From a virus: 26,225 nucleotides of DNA. Of this stretch, positions 6,798-14,408 are shown in pieces; the first letter of the stretch is position 1; each line of letters begins with the position of its first letter. Under the pieces are notes generated by a model. The model made no database searches and was not told the origin of the DNA. It saw only the letters and a list, made by a program, of their open reading frames with translations. A program made the position numbers and the translations under genes. The stretch lies in the IMG/VR virus record IMGVR_UViG_3300045738_000385, positions 1 to 26,225 of that record; one strand, given 5' to 3'.

Positions 6798-7364
6798 ATG
6801 GCTTTTCTCAGTAACATGCTTGGCGGCATGGACTTCTCGAGCCTGTACGGGAACATGGAGACCCAGCAGCAGCAGAACCAGCAGCAGTACTCCGGTCAGT
6901 CTCCCTGGAACAACTTCAGCAATTTCGGGTTGGGGTCAATGTGGGGAGGAGGTTCTGGTCAGAATCTTGGCCTGGGCAGTTGGGGTTCTCCCAGTTACTC
7001 CCCGTATGAAGCACCGTCATCTGAAAGCATTCAGGCGTCAGCCGCTAACCGGCAGATGCAGCAGCAGCAGCAGATGCAGCAGCAGCGGCAACAGGCGGAG
7101 CAGCAGAGGCAGCAGGGCATCGAACAGCAGCGGCAACAGAATCAGCAGATGCAGCAGGGAGGCCTGTCGTCGGGAATATCAGGGTTTGATCCTCTTGGCT
7201 CGCAGCGGCAACAGGCGCAGCAGATGCAGCAGATGCAGCAGATGCAGCAGCGGTCTGCTGCTGGTGGACTCATACCGTGGATGCAGCAACAGGCGCAGGC
7301 GCAGGCGCAGCCACAGCAGATGGATCGGTCCAGTATGCTCAATATGATCCAGGGACTTTTCTAG
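6798..7364 (+). CDS. Gln-rich low-complexity protein
   Basis: This 188-residue protein starts one base after the portal stop, with AGGAG upstream. The first 75 residues are Gly/Ser/Asn-rich. Most of the rest is Gln with interspersed Met and Arg, in tracts such as QMQQQQQMQQQRQQAEQQRQQ and QQMQQMQQMQQR. A short hydrophobic C terminus (SMLNMIQGLF) follows. It is predicted disordered and prion-like in composition. A second open frame on the same strand (6820-7347) results from the CAG repeats. No family is recognised. A virion or procapsid role is inferred from its place between portal and scaffold. Confidence 0.75.
   Translation: MAFLSNMLGGMDFSSLYGNMETQQQQNQQQYSGQSPWNNFSNFGLGSMWGGGSGQNLGLGSWGSPSYSPYEAPSSESIQASAANRQMQQQQQMQQQRQQAEQQRQQGIEQQRQQNQQMQQGGLSSGISGFDPLGSQRQQAQQMQQMQQMQQRSAAGGLIPWMQQQAQAQAQPQQMDRSSMLNMIQGLF
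7055..7255 (+). repeat. CAG-rich microsatellite, tandem 9-mers
   Basis: The DNA coding the Gln tracts is itself repetitive. CAGATGCAG is tandem at 7221-7229, 7230-7238 and 7239-7247. GCAGCGGCAACAGGC occurs twice, near 7083 and 7202. Such sequence is prone to slippage in multiples of three, so tract length may vary between relatives. Confidence 0.75.
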
Positions 7365-7398
7365 GCTTCAGCGAAATGCTCAGGTAAAGGAACATAAC

Positions 7399-8280
7399 AT
7401 GGCCCCTCCATATCCATTCCCTCCTTCTCTTCCCCCGGTCCCACCGAGGCTGGCAGGACAGTCTTCGAAAAGATTACAGGAAGTCCGCGACTATCGTACC
7501 GATTTTGACCGTGCAATGCAGCCGGTTCCGGGTCTGCCCGCCGTTCCCACTGGTCCGTATGACCCGCCGACGGATCCGAGGTATTGGGACGCATATTTGA
7601 ATCTTCAGCACGGTATCCAGCAGGGTGGACATTTGCTTGATGCTGCCGGTAACTACCCCGGACTGGGGGGGATATATCCACCAGTAGCGGGCGCAGCAGG
7701 CACGATTGACCCCGACGAAATAGACAGAATTTACGGCTCGAACCCTGGTGCTACGATTGGCAACGCACTTGGTGACTTTGGCACTGAATTTTGGAGGGGC
7801 GTAGGCGACACTGATTTGGGTCAGGGCATTTTTGAAGACGCAGCCGTAGCCAGTGGACACATTCCGCCACCGCCACTAACAGCGACTCCCGTGGCGGTCC
7901 CATTGCCCAACCCATACCCCGGCATGAACCCGCCCTACTCGCCCCAGCCACCCCCGACCAATACGCCGGGAGGATACAACCCAGACTTTCCGATTGGTCC
8001 GGGCAACGTGAGTCCGGGCGCACCGGGAATGCCCGGCTACGAGAGGCCATTTTATCCGCCCCCCGGAATGTCAACGCCGCTCCCTCGTCCCGATCTTTCC
8101 GGCTGGCCGACACTTCAGTATCCGCCAGGAAACTTGCCGCCTTCCTACCCTGCTACACCGCCGATAAACATTCCTCCGCGTGCCACTCCCCATCCCGAAC
8201 CCACGAGTGGGAGACCCGTCTGGGAAACGGGGTTTGGTTACGGGCCACTCGGTGATCCGCGAGGTTACGGACCACGCTGA
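7399..8280 (+). CDS. Pro-rich disordered protein A
   Basis: This 293-residue protein begins MAPPYPFPPSLPPVPPRL, with AAAGGAAC upstream of ATG 7399. Both ends are Pro/Gly/Tyr-rich. A less biased centre (about residues 100-150, TIDPDEIDRIYGSNP to FGTEFWRGVGDTDLGQGIF) may fold. There is no signal peptide or membrane segment. The architecture (Pro-rich, folded acidic/aromatic centre, Pro-rich) matches the next gene, suggesting paralogy or a shared function. It is unrecognised. Proline-rich virion proteins exist, but its place between portal and scaffold is unusual. Confidence 0.7.
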   Translation: MAPPYPFPPSLPPVPPRLAGQSSKRLQEVRDYRTDFDRAMQPVPGLPAVPTGPYDPPTDPRYWDAYLNLQHGIQQGGHLLDAAGNYPGLGGIYPPVAGAAGTIDPDEIDRIYGSNPGATIGNALGDFGTEFWRGVGDTDLGQGIFEDAAVASGHIPPPPLTATPVAVPLPNPYPGMNPPYSPQPPPTNTPGGYNPDFPIGPGNVSPGAPGMPGYERPFYPPPGMSTPLPRPDLSGWPTLQYPPGNLPPSYPATPPINIPPRATPHPEPTSGRPVWETGFGYGPLGDPRGYGPR

Positions 8281-8358
8281 TAATCCCTACTGCCACCCCG
8301 ACCTCAAACCGCCTATTTCTTCAAGCGATCTGCGCCGCCTAGATTAGGGACAAGAACA
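8281..8358. other. Gap between the two Pro-rich genes
   Basis: This 78-base gap has no hairpin and no recognisable promoter. The ribosome site before 8359 (GGGACAAG) is weak. I see nothing else in it. Confidence 0.5.
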
Positions 8359-9180
8359 ATGCCTCCACCCCGTATTCCTCTTATTCCTCATGATCCATTA
8401 GGTTCCTTTATTGGTAGTGCCGTAGTAGACAGATTGCCGCCCCTGCCGCCCTTTTTCCCGCCAACCAGTCCGACAGGCCCACAGCCTCCTGCTACTCCAC
8501 CCCCCCCCGGACAGTACCCTTCGCGTCCTCTGCCCGGACAACAACCGACTCGTGGCCCATTAGCTGAAGCATTGGACGCATTGTTGAGGGGCAATAGGTT
8601 AGCACAACCAGACGTACCATTTATGGGCATTCCTGGCGCGCCAGATTTTGGGAAAGTACCGGACTTGCTTGATTTGCAAACCGCCTATGGCGACCGTCCA
8701 ATCGGAAACTTCCCATACCCCGGACAAGGTTTCCCCGGAGCGGGACCGCCTCCTCCTGGTTACGACCCTAATATTCCCCAAATTCCTATTGGTGAATTGG
8801 GACGTTCGGATATTGGCACTCCTCGTGGGGACTTAGCCGACGAGTTAATGAGGGACGCGGAATGGGGTAGAGTGGGGGAAAATTGGGACAATTTTGTTGG
8901 AAATATCCCCAGCATGCCCTGGATAGGTAGGCCGGGTGACTGGCTCGGGATACCCCCGTACTCCGGTGGTCCTGCTCCCACGCCCCCGCCGCCGCAGCCG
9001 CAGCCACCAACCTACCAACGCCCGATTCCTCCCGTTTTCGGGATCCCCCCAAAATTGCGTCCTGGCACTCCGCGTCCACGACCGGGGCGTCCGTATCCCC
9101 CGCGACCACCAACACCGGGAATGTACGAGCCGGGCACAGCAATGGATCGATCCCAGCCGGGCCTATTTCCCCCCAGATAA
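8359..9180 (+). CDS. Pro-rich disordered protein B
   Basis: This 273-residue protein begins MPPPRIPLIPHDPLGSFIG. Long Pro tracts occupy residues about 25-60 and the last 80 (PPPPQPQPPTYQRPIPPVFG and following). The centre has a shorter acidic, Trp-containing part (LADELMRDAEWGRVGENWDNF). The composition and layout are like the preceding gene. The DNA is visibly richer in A/T-ending codons than the portal gene. No family is recognised. It is probably a disordered virion or assembly protein. The absence of stops over 273 codons, the consistent composition and the fit between neighbours support coding. Confidence 0.7.
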   Translation: MPPPRIPLIPHDPLGSFIGSAVVDRLPPLPPFFPPTSPTGPQPPATPPPPGQYPSRPLPGQQPTRGPLAEALDALLRGNRLAQPDVPFMGIPGAPDFGKVPDLLDLQTAYGDRPIGNFPYPGQGFPGAGPPPPGYDPNIPQIPIGELGRSDIGTPRGDLADELMRDAEWGRVGENWDNFVGNIPSMPWIGRPGDWLGIPPYSGGPAPTPPPPQPQPPTYQRPIPPVFGIPPKLRPGTPRPRPGRPYPPRPPTPGMYEPGTAMDRSQPGLFPPR

Positions 9181-9188
9181 CCGTGTCA

Positions 9189-9476
9189 ATGACAGTCATC
9201 TACAAGATCAACGGTTCAGAAGTCACTCAAAAGGAATTCGTGAAGGACTCCAAGGGGGCCGGTAACATCAGGCAACCCTATTCCACGAGTAAAGTAATCG
9301 TGTCAGAAGCGGCTGCTGTTCACCCAAAAGACCAGCAAGCGGCTAATGAACACGCGAGGAAACACGGCTTTGCTATTGATTTCGATGGGCATGGTCGGCC
9401 AAGATTCACTAGTCACCGTCAACAAAAGGCTTATTTGAAGACAATTGGCCTTCACAACAAGGACTCGAATTCGTAA
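9189..9476 (+). CDS. Small conserved-type protein upstream of scaffold
   Basis: This 95-residue protein begins MTVIYKINGSEVTQKEFV. The C-terminal pattern (DFDGHGRPRFTSHRQQKAYL then KTIGLHNKDS) resembles small basic proteins that sit near the scaffold and capsid genes in other phages; I cannot name a family. ATG 9189 was preferred over GTG 9183, and both lack a clear ribosome site, so coupling to the previous stop (9178-9180) is likely. The stop shares its last base with the next start (TAATG). Its function is unknown. Confidence 0.65.
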   Translation: MTVIYKINGSEVTQKEFVKDSKGAGNIRQPYSTSKVIVSEAAAVHPKDQQAANEHARKHGFAIDFDGHGRPRFTSHRQQKAYLKTIGLHNKDSNS

Positions 9477-9589
9477 TGCCAAGGGTTGGGAAGAAGCATT
9501 TCGCATATACGGCTAAAGGGAAGGCTGCTGCCAAGAAGTACGCGAAGACGATGGGCAACAGGGTTAGAAAAAAGAAAAAAGGGAAGTAA
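9476..9589 (+). CDS. 37-residue very basic protein
   Basis: The peptide begins MPRVGKKHFAYTAKGKAAAK and ends in a Lys/Arg run (NRVRKKKKGK). It joins its neighbours by TAATG at both ends (9474-9478 and 9587-9591). The opening VGKKHFAYTAKGKAAAKKYA is a pattern I recognise as typical of tiny phage proteins encoded next to structural genes. The net charge is strongly positive with no acidic residue, so nucleic-acid binding is plausible. It is too short for most gene callers. Confidence 0.65.
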   Translation: MPRVGKKHFAYTAKGKAAAKKYAKTMGNRVRKKKKGK

Positions 9590-10512
9590 TGCCAGAAGAA
9601 CAAGTAGCTGTTGAAGAGGAAGTCCAGCAGGACGTTGTCGAGGACGTTGTCGAGGAAGTCGTCAAGGAGACTCCCTCTGAGATCCTCGAGGAAGAGCCTG
9701 TAATTGACATGTCGCCCCCGGATCCGGAACCGGAAGCGAAAGTGGAGGATGAGACAGGATTTCGCACTGACCAGTACGCAACAGGCTCCAAATTGGGATT
9801 CAGCCCGGAACAGGTGGATGCTTTCGGTACTCCCGAGAACTTCGACCGGATGCTGGGCGCGATGCAGCACAACGCACAACAGCAGCACTACCAACAGCAA
9901 CAGCAACAGCAGCAGTACCAGCAGCAGCAATATCAGCAGCAGCAGCCCGGTCCTGTTGGCAATTTCCAATTCCAGAACCCTGATGATTTCGATGAAGGAA
10001 TTGTCGGGATGAACAATCACATGAATTATCGCATGATGCAGATGGAGTCGATGCTGGGTGCAATGCACCAGCAGAGCGGTGCAATGCAACAGCAGAACGA
10101 ACGCCTCCAGGCAGAAGCGATTGGCCGTTCATTGGAATCCACATTGGATGGAATGGACGAAGATCTTTTCGGTCGTGGTTCCCTGGATTCACTTTCAGGC
10201 GATCAGGCCAAGAACCGGATAGCCGTGGCGAATGAATTTGCTCGCGCGGGAGCCGGTTACATGCAGCAAGGTTTGGAGGCTCCAAGTATTCCGGAGTTAG
10301 CCAAACACGCTGCGAACGCTTTGTTTGCTGACAATTTCAAAGACAAGGCATTGAAGGAGGCTTCCGAACAAACCCGAGATGTTGCCAGTCAGGCTTCGGC
10401 CCGACCCACGCAGCAGGAGGAATCCCCCGGTTCGGGGACGGAAGCCGCAATTCGTGCCGCAGCCGAATGGCATCGGGAGCATGGAACAAATGCCCACGAT
10501 GCGTTCGGGTAA
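9589..10512 (+). CDS. Capsid assembly scaffolding protein
   Basis: This 307-residue protein organises capsid subunits into the procapsid and leaves before maturation. It sits directly upstream of the capsid gene. The N terminus is highly acidic (EEEVQQDVVEDVVEEVVKE and on). A Gln/Tyr tract lies at about residues 95-125 (HYQQQQQQQQYQQQQYQQQQ). A helical, Met/Gln-rich region and a helical C terminus with basic residues follow. Acidic N terminus, helical body and gene order are typical of T7 gp9-like scaffolds. The Gln tract is unusual. The start is at TAATG with the previous gene. Confidence 0.8.
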   Translation: MPEEQVAVEEEVQQDVVEDVVEEVVKETPSEILEEEPVIDMSPPDPEPEAKVEDETGFRTDQYATGSKLGFSPEQVDAFGTPENFDRMLGAMQHNAQQQHYQQQQQQQQYQQQQYQQQQPGPVGNFQFQNPDDFDEGIVGMNNHMNYRMMQMESMLGAMHQQSGAMQQQNERLQAEAIGRSLESTLDGMDEDLFGRGSLDSLSGDQAKNRIAVANEFARAGAGYMQQGLEAPSIPELAKHAANALFADNFKDKALKEASEQTRDVASQASARPTQQEESPGSGTEAAIRAAAEWHREHGTNAHDAFG

Positions 10513-10532
10513 CAATAAGGAAGGAGTAATCC

Positions 10533-11570
10533 ATGGCCTATCAAGGCGATGATTACGCTGATCTAGTAACCACCACCCTGCGTCATCTTGAAACGACGAC
10601 ATGGGCCGATATTGTTGTTGATAACCAGCAGCATATCGCCATGCCGCAGATCCTCAAGAAGAAGAAGGTCGAGTTCGGAAGCGGTTACGGACACCAATTT
10701 AACGTCAGAGTCCTGAGCAACAACGCTGCTAGGAACGTGAAGTTGAACGAGGTGGATAACCCGACAACTGCTGACACGCAGACCACGGGCAACATTCCGT
10801 GGCGTCACACCGAGACCCACTGGGCCTTGGAAGAGCGGATCATTTCGATGAACCGTTCACCCTCTCGTCTCGTCAATCTTCTCCAGAGCAGTCGCGTCGA
10901 TGCGATGACTGACCTCGCGGAGTTGATGGAGAGCAACTTCTGGGGCGCACCTTCGAGTTCGTCCGACACGCTGAAGCCTTACGGCGTTCCCTACTGGATC
11001 GTCTACAACGCTTCGACCGGCTTCAACGGCGGTCACCCCTCCGGGTTCTCCGACGTTGGCGGCATTAGTTCGACCACCTACCCCAGGTGGAAGAATTGGT
11101 CCGCGAACTACACCAACATCTCGAAGGCAGATTTGGTACGCAAATGGCGTGAGGCTGCGACGAAGACGGAATTCCGTCCTCCCGTCGATGGCCCCTTCTC
11201 AAACATGAAATCCAGCTACGGCTTCTACACCGACTACACGGTGTTGGGCACTCTGGAAGAATTGCTTGAGAGCCAGAACGACAATCTGGGCAACGACGTG
11301 GCTAGCAAAGATGGTAATACCGTCTTCCGCCGCACTCCGGTTGTCTGGGTTCCGTTCTTCGACAACAACAGTGGCACGGTTGACACGACCAACCCGATCT
11401 ACGGGATCAACTGGTCGGTGTTCAAGCCTTGCTTCCTCTCCGGTGAATACATGAAGGAGACCAAGGTGAGTCCTCACCCGCTCCATCACCGGACCATCAC
11501 GCAGTATACCGACTGCACCTACAACTTCTTCTGCGTTGATCGCCGGAGAAACTTCGTTCTGAGTAAGTAG
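10533..11570 (+). CDS. Major capsid protein
   Basis: This 345-residue protein begins MAYQGDDYADLVTTTLRHLE. It is preceded by one of the strongest ribosome sites in the window (AAGGAAGGAG), as expected for the most abundant virion protein. It lies directly after the scaffold. The sequence has the layout of a recognisable phage capsid family: an N-terminal helix, then NFWGAP with a following GVPYWIVYN, then YPRWKNWSANY, then a TEFRPPV motif. An HK97-like fold is expected from the family. No separate N-terminal delta domain is visible. Confidence 0.85.
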   Translation: MAYQGDDYADLVTTTLRHLETTTWADIVVDNQQHIAMPQILKKKKVEFGSGYGHQFNVRVLSNNAARNVKLNEVDNPTTADTQTTGNIPWRHTETHWALEERIISMNRSPSRLVNLLQSSRVDAMTDLAELMESNFWGAPSSSSDTLKPYGVPYWIVYNASTGFNGGHPSGFSDVGGISSTTYPRWKNWSANYTNISKADLVRKWREAATKTEFRPPVDGPFSNMKSSYGFYTDYTVLGTLEELLESQNDNLGNDVASKDGNTVFRRTPVVWVPFFDNNSGTVDTTNPIYGINWSVFKPCFLSGEYMKETKVSPHPLHHRTITQYTDCTYNFFCVDRRRNFVLSK

Positions 11571-11591
11571 TCGGTTGATTGAGAATGTTCA

Positions 11592-11634
11592 CCCCCTGCC
11601 CTGCCATCGTTGCCATGCAGGGCAGGGGGGTCAT
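11592..11634 (+). terminator. GC-rich hairpin after the capsid gene
   Basis: A perfect 13-bp stem (11592-11604 with 11617-11629, CCCCCTGCCCTGC) encloses a 12-base loop. Only a short T-containing stretch (TCATT) follows, so it may terminate partially, or protect the 3' end of the capsid mRNA. Confidence 0.7.
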
Positions 11635-11670
11635 TACCGGACTGGCAACACCAACAAGAAAGATTGAGAC

Positions 11671-12525
11671 ATGACTTCCAACATGCCGTACACGGGCCAG
11701 CACACGGCCAAACTTCTCAGTCCCAAGGTCTGGGGCCAATTCCCGGTCAAGCAGGCATCCTGCATGGTCGGCGGCGAGTACCGGATCGCGGACTTCAGCG
11801 ATGCTCACAGAGGCTTTATTGACGAACCGGGTCAGGACAACGATGCCGCCATATCGAGTGGTGACATTCGGGATCTGGACTCTGCCAAGGCCGATATCAT
11901 CATCAAGCGGTCACTGGGCGATGGCACGGCCGTCCTCGACTGGACCCCCGTCGATGGCGAGGATCTGGTTGTTGGTCCGCAGATCGTATTCGATATGTCA
12001 GCGGGACGACCGTGGGCATTCGAGTGCCGGATCTCCGATGCTGACGCATCTGCCAACTCGTTGTTCGCTGGCATTGTCAGCCTCAATGGGGCAAACGCGA
12101 CCACGTTCGATGCCTACACCACCAACAACATCTTGATTGATGGTGGCACACTCTTTGGAAACCGCGCACTGGTTGGTTTCCAAGCGACCGAGGCTGCTGC
12201 TGTTTACGGTGTCGTCAAGGCGCACGCTACCGCAGATGCCAGTAGCTACCAGGTGAGCGGTTCCAGCACCGCCATCAAGTCGGGCGCGACGATGTCGGCT
12301 GTTGCCACGATGGCAGACGACACGTTCGTCAAGTTGGGCCTGTACTCCGATGGCTCACGCATCCGCTGGTACGTTGACAATGCAGAAGTAGCCAACTTGG
12401 CTATGGGGTCCACCGAGTTGCCCACCGGCGACTACGACAGCAGCATGGTTCCCGTTGTGGCGTTTAACGCCGCAGGGACAACCTTGATGCAGATCCACTG
12501 GTGTGCCTGCGGATACCTGGTCTGA
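11671..12525 (+). CDS. Candidate capsid decoration protein (lectin-like fold)
   Basis: This 284-residue protein begins MTSNMPYTGQHTAKLLSPKV. It is made of beta-strand-like segments rich in Ala, Gly, Ser, Thr and Asp. The phrases IVFDMSAGRPWAFECRIS and YSDGSRIRWYVDNAEVANL recall concanavalin A/LamG-type jelly rolls found in phage capsid- and tail-attached proteins. It sits just after the capsid gene and is flanked on both sides by perfect hairpins. A head decoration or fibre-like surface protein is the best guess. A tail component is possible. The ribosome site (AAGAAAGA) is moderate. Confidence 0.6.
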   Translation: MTSNMPYTGQHTAKLLSPKVWGQFPVKQASCMVGGEYRIADFSDAHRGFIDEPGQDNDAAISSGDIRDLDSAKADIIIKRSLGDGTAVLDWTPVDGEDLVVGPQIVFDMSAGRPWAFECRISDADASANSLFAGIVSLNGANATTFDAYTTNNILIDGGTLFGNRALVGFQATEAAAVYGVVKAHATADASSYQVSGSSTAIKSGATMSAVATMADDTFVKLGLYSDGSRIRWYVDNAEVANLAMGSTELPTGDYDSSMVPVVAFNAAGTTLMQIHWCACGYLV

Positions 12526-12540
12526 GTCCTCGCGGGTTAA

Positions 12541-12578
12541 AACCGGGGGGGAGTAATCCTCACGACTCCCCCCCGGTT
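12541..12578 (+). terminator. Perfect 14-bp GC-rich hairpin
   Basis: The stem 12541-12554 (AACCGGGGGGGAGT) pairs perfectly with 12565-12578 around a 10-base loop. No T-tract follows (GATACC), so it is either a weak terminator or an RNA-stability or processing element. It ends 23 bases before the next start codon and sits 16 bases after the previous stop. Confidence 0.65.
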
Positions 12579-12601
12579 GATACCACGAAAGGAATACGAA
12601 C

Positions 12602-12775
12602 ATGAATGACGAATTGAAAGAACTTCTCGGTAACAAGGCTGACGCCTTCGAGAAGAACCACGAACTTGTTCAGTCTGTGATCGCAGTGTGCGGTGGCAAA
12701 TTGAGCCTGATCTTGCCAGCGGTGTTGACTTTGTCTGGTGGTTCCAAGAAGGCTTCCTCAAAGAAGAGTAAGTAG
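12602..12775 (+). CDS. 57-residue protein with hydrophobic centre
   Basis: The protein begins MNDELKELLGNKADAFEKNH, with GAAAGGAA in front. An acidic helix is followed by a moderately hydrophobic stretch, SVIAVCGGKLSLILPAVLTL, that contains one lysine, and then a Lys/Ser tail (GGSKKASSKKSK). The layout is compatible with a single membrane segment with a basic end, but hydrophobicity is borderline. No family is recognised. The stop codon is directly followed by the next ATG. Confidence 0.6.
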   Translation: MNDELKELLGNKADAFEKNHELVQSVIAVCGGKLSLILPAVLTLSGGSKKASSKKSK

Positions 12776-13150
12776 ATGGATGAACGGACGCGAGAACGCA
12801 TGGAGATCATGAACGGTGGGCCACTTCCCCCTGCTGCCGTGAGCCTCTACAACCAAGTTGTGACCATGTGCGAGAGAATCCACGGTCCATCAGAGTTGTC
12901 AACAATGTTGTCGGCTTTGATCTTGGCTATGCCCCGTGTCCAGGCTCCGGTGGAGCCACGACCGGGTCCATCCTCTGGGTCTCGGTCCTTGACCAAGGAG
13001 GATGCGGGTCGGGAGTTCCGTAGAAACGGTTCGGTCGGCACGTTTGTCGGTCGTGGCCCACGGGGTTTTTACAAGGTTGTCATTGACGAAGAAGAGCTTC
13101 TGTTGAATCCGGAAGTCTTCAGCAAGGAATGCGAGTTGATTGATGGCTGA
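12776..13150 (+). CDS. Hypothetical protein before the adaptor
   Basis: This 124-residue protein begins MDERTRERMEIMNGGPLPPA. The N-terminal half is helical, the middle (PVEPRPGPSSGSRS) is a flexible linker, and the C-terminal 50 residues (SVGTFVGRGPRGFYKVVIDEEE) look like a small beta barrel. I recognise no family. It starts immediately after the previous stop and overlaps the adaptor gene by 8 bases, so the three genes 12602-14150 are probably translated together. A minor virion or head-completion role is inferred from position only. Confidence 0.65.
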   Translation: MDERTRERMEIMNGGPLPPAAVSLYNQVVTMCERIHGPSELSTMLSALILAMPRVQAPVEPRPGPSSGSRSLTKEDAGREFRRNGSVGTFVGRGPRGFYKVVIDEEELLLNPEVFSKECELIDG

Positions 13151-14150
13151 ATCCACCCTGAGTCTGTCTTTCGAGGACTTGCGGGACGCGGTCTACGAAT
13201 ACCTACACGGCGGTGACGGTAACCATTCCGGTGAATCGGACGCCAACCGCAAGGGGCTTGTTGACCGGATTGTCTATTCCGGGCTGCGTCAATTCTACAA
13301 GCCGCCCCCGGTAGGTGGCCGGATTCACGACTGGTCATTCCTGATGCCGGTCACCACGCTCTCGATCAATGCCCCGTACACCACGGGGACGATAGCCGCC
13401 ACGAACGGTGTGGTCACGCTCAGTGCCGGGACATGGCCGACGTGGGCGGCGAGCGGGATGATCGAGATCAGCGGCACGGACTACTCGGTCGCCACCAGGA
13501 CCAGCGATAGCCAGTTGATTCTGGGTGACACGAGTTCCGGTTCCGACGTTGATGCCAGCACGGCGTACAACCTTCATCAGGATGATTACGACTTACCGGA
13601 CGACTTCGGCAGGATCTTGGGACCGTTCACTTTCGCTCAGTCTGACAACGCATGGTATACCACCAAGGTGGTAGGCGAGGCTCGTATTCGTGAGTTACGT
13701 CAAAGGGGCCGCTCTGGTAGCGGCGACCCGCAATTCGCAGCGATCCGTGCGAAGACGTTTACCGCATCGACGGGTACACGGCAGGAGGTACTCTTCTGGC
13801 CGCAGATCACGTCCTCCGCGACGGTGACGTACAAGTACCGTGTCCGACCGAACAAGCCAACATCGACCGGGCATGACGACGTGACCGGCGACTACCTTTA
13901 CGGTGGCAGTGATCACTCCGAGACAATCCTGTACTCGTGTCTAGCCGAAGCGGAACGTCGGCTGGAGGACGAGAAGGGTGTGATGTGGGCACGTTTCCAA
14001 GAGTGCTTGGCCTCGTCTGTCATGTTCGACAGCCGTGACAACCGTGCCGAGCATCTTGGCTACAACGGCGATGACTCTGACGGAATTCCAGTCTTCAACC
14101 GGAACCGTCAATTTCTGTATAGTGGGCAAGTCACCTACAAAAACGAGTAG
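13143..14150 (+). CDS. Head-tail adaptor (T7 gp11-like)
   Basis: This 335-residue protein would join portal to tail tube, as tubular protein A does in T7. The call is supported by a helical start (FEDLRDAVYEYL) with RIVYSGLRQFYKPP, and a YDLPDDFGRILGPFTF motif. The helical C terminus (LAEAERRLEDEKGVMWARF) and placement before the nozzle gene agree. Residues about 80-145 (13379-13578) are an inserted beta-rich module (TTGTI, WPTWAASG, STAYNL). The same module occurs twice in the nozzle gene. ATG 13143 overlaps the previous gene. Confidence 0.75.
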   Translation: MAESTLSLSFEDLRDAVYEYLHGGDGNHSGESDANRKGLVDRIVYSGLRQFYKPPPVGGRIHDWSFLMPVTTLSINAPYTTGTIAATNGVVTLSAGTWPTWAASGMIEISGTDYSVATRTSDSQLILGDTSSGSDVDASTAYNLHQDDYDLPDDFGRILGPFTFAQSDNAWYTTKVVGEARIRELRQRGRSGSGDPQFAAIRAKTFTASTGTRQEVLFWPQITSSATVTYKYRVRPNKPTSTGHDDVTGDYLYGGSDHSETILYSCLAEAERRLEDEKGVMWARFQECLASSVMFDSRDNRAEHLGYNGDDSDGIPVFNRNRQFLYSGQVTYKNE

Positions 14151-14167
14151 CGAGAAGGAGTAGATCA

Positions 14168-14392
14168 ATGTCTGAAAGACACAAGATGCAGGATGCGTCG
14201 GGCGTGGTGGCTGAGACAGCGACCGGAGAAGCTATCATTGTGGCTGGGACAGATCTCTCGGTCCACGAGGGAAAAGCCGGGTACGCCGTTGGTTGCCTTT
14301 TTATTCACACCGATGGTGCAGCCGGGTCTGCTCTTTACGTCAACGAGGGAACCAGCACGACTTCAAACTTCGATGAAGTCGGCACTATCTGA
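14168..14392 (+). CDS. Small beta-type structural protein
   Basis: This 74-residue protein begins MSERHKMQDASGVVAETATG, with GAGAAGGAG before the start. The second half (GYAVGCLFIHTDGAAGSALY then VNEGTSTTSNF) is a beta-strand pattern I associate with small phage structural proteins near the adaptor. A capsid or tail cementing role is possible but not shown. It is followed 16 bases later by another small structural-type gene. Confidence 0.65.
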   Translation: MSERHKMQDASGVVAETATGEAIIVAGTDLSVHEGKAGYAVGCLFIHTDGAAGSALYVNEGTSTTSNFDEVGTI

Positions 14393-14408
14393 TCGAAGGA
14401 GGTGATCT

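Noticed and set aside
6820-7347. Second + strand frame over the Gln-rich gene
   Set aside because: Repeated CAG codons read in a shifted frame give Ser/Arg/Cys tracts. The frame at 6798-7364 has the ribosome site and directly follows the portal stop.
9409-10089. Large - strand open frame opposite the scaffold gene
   Set aside because: It is a Leu/Val-rich antisense reading of the Gln tract. The scaffold frame on the + strand is clear.
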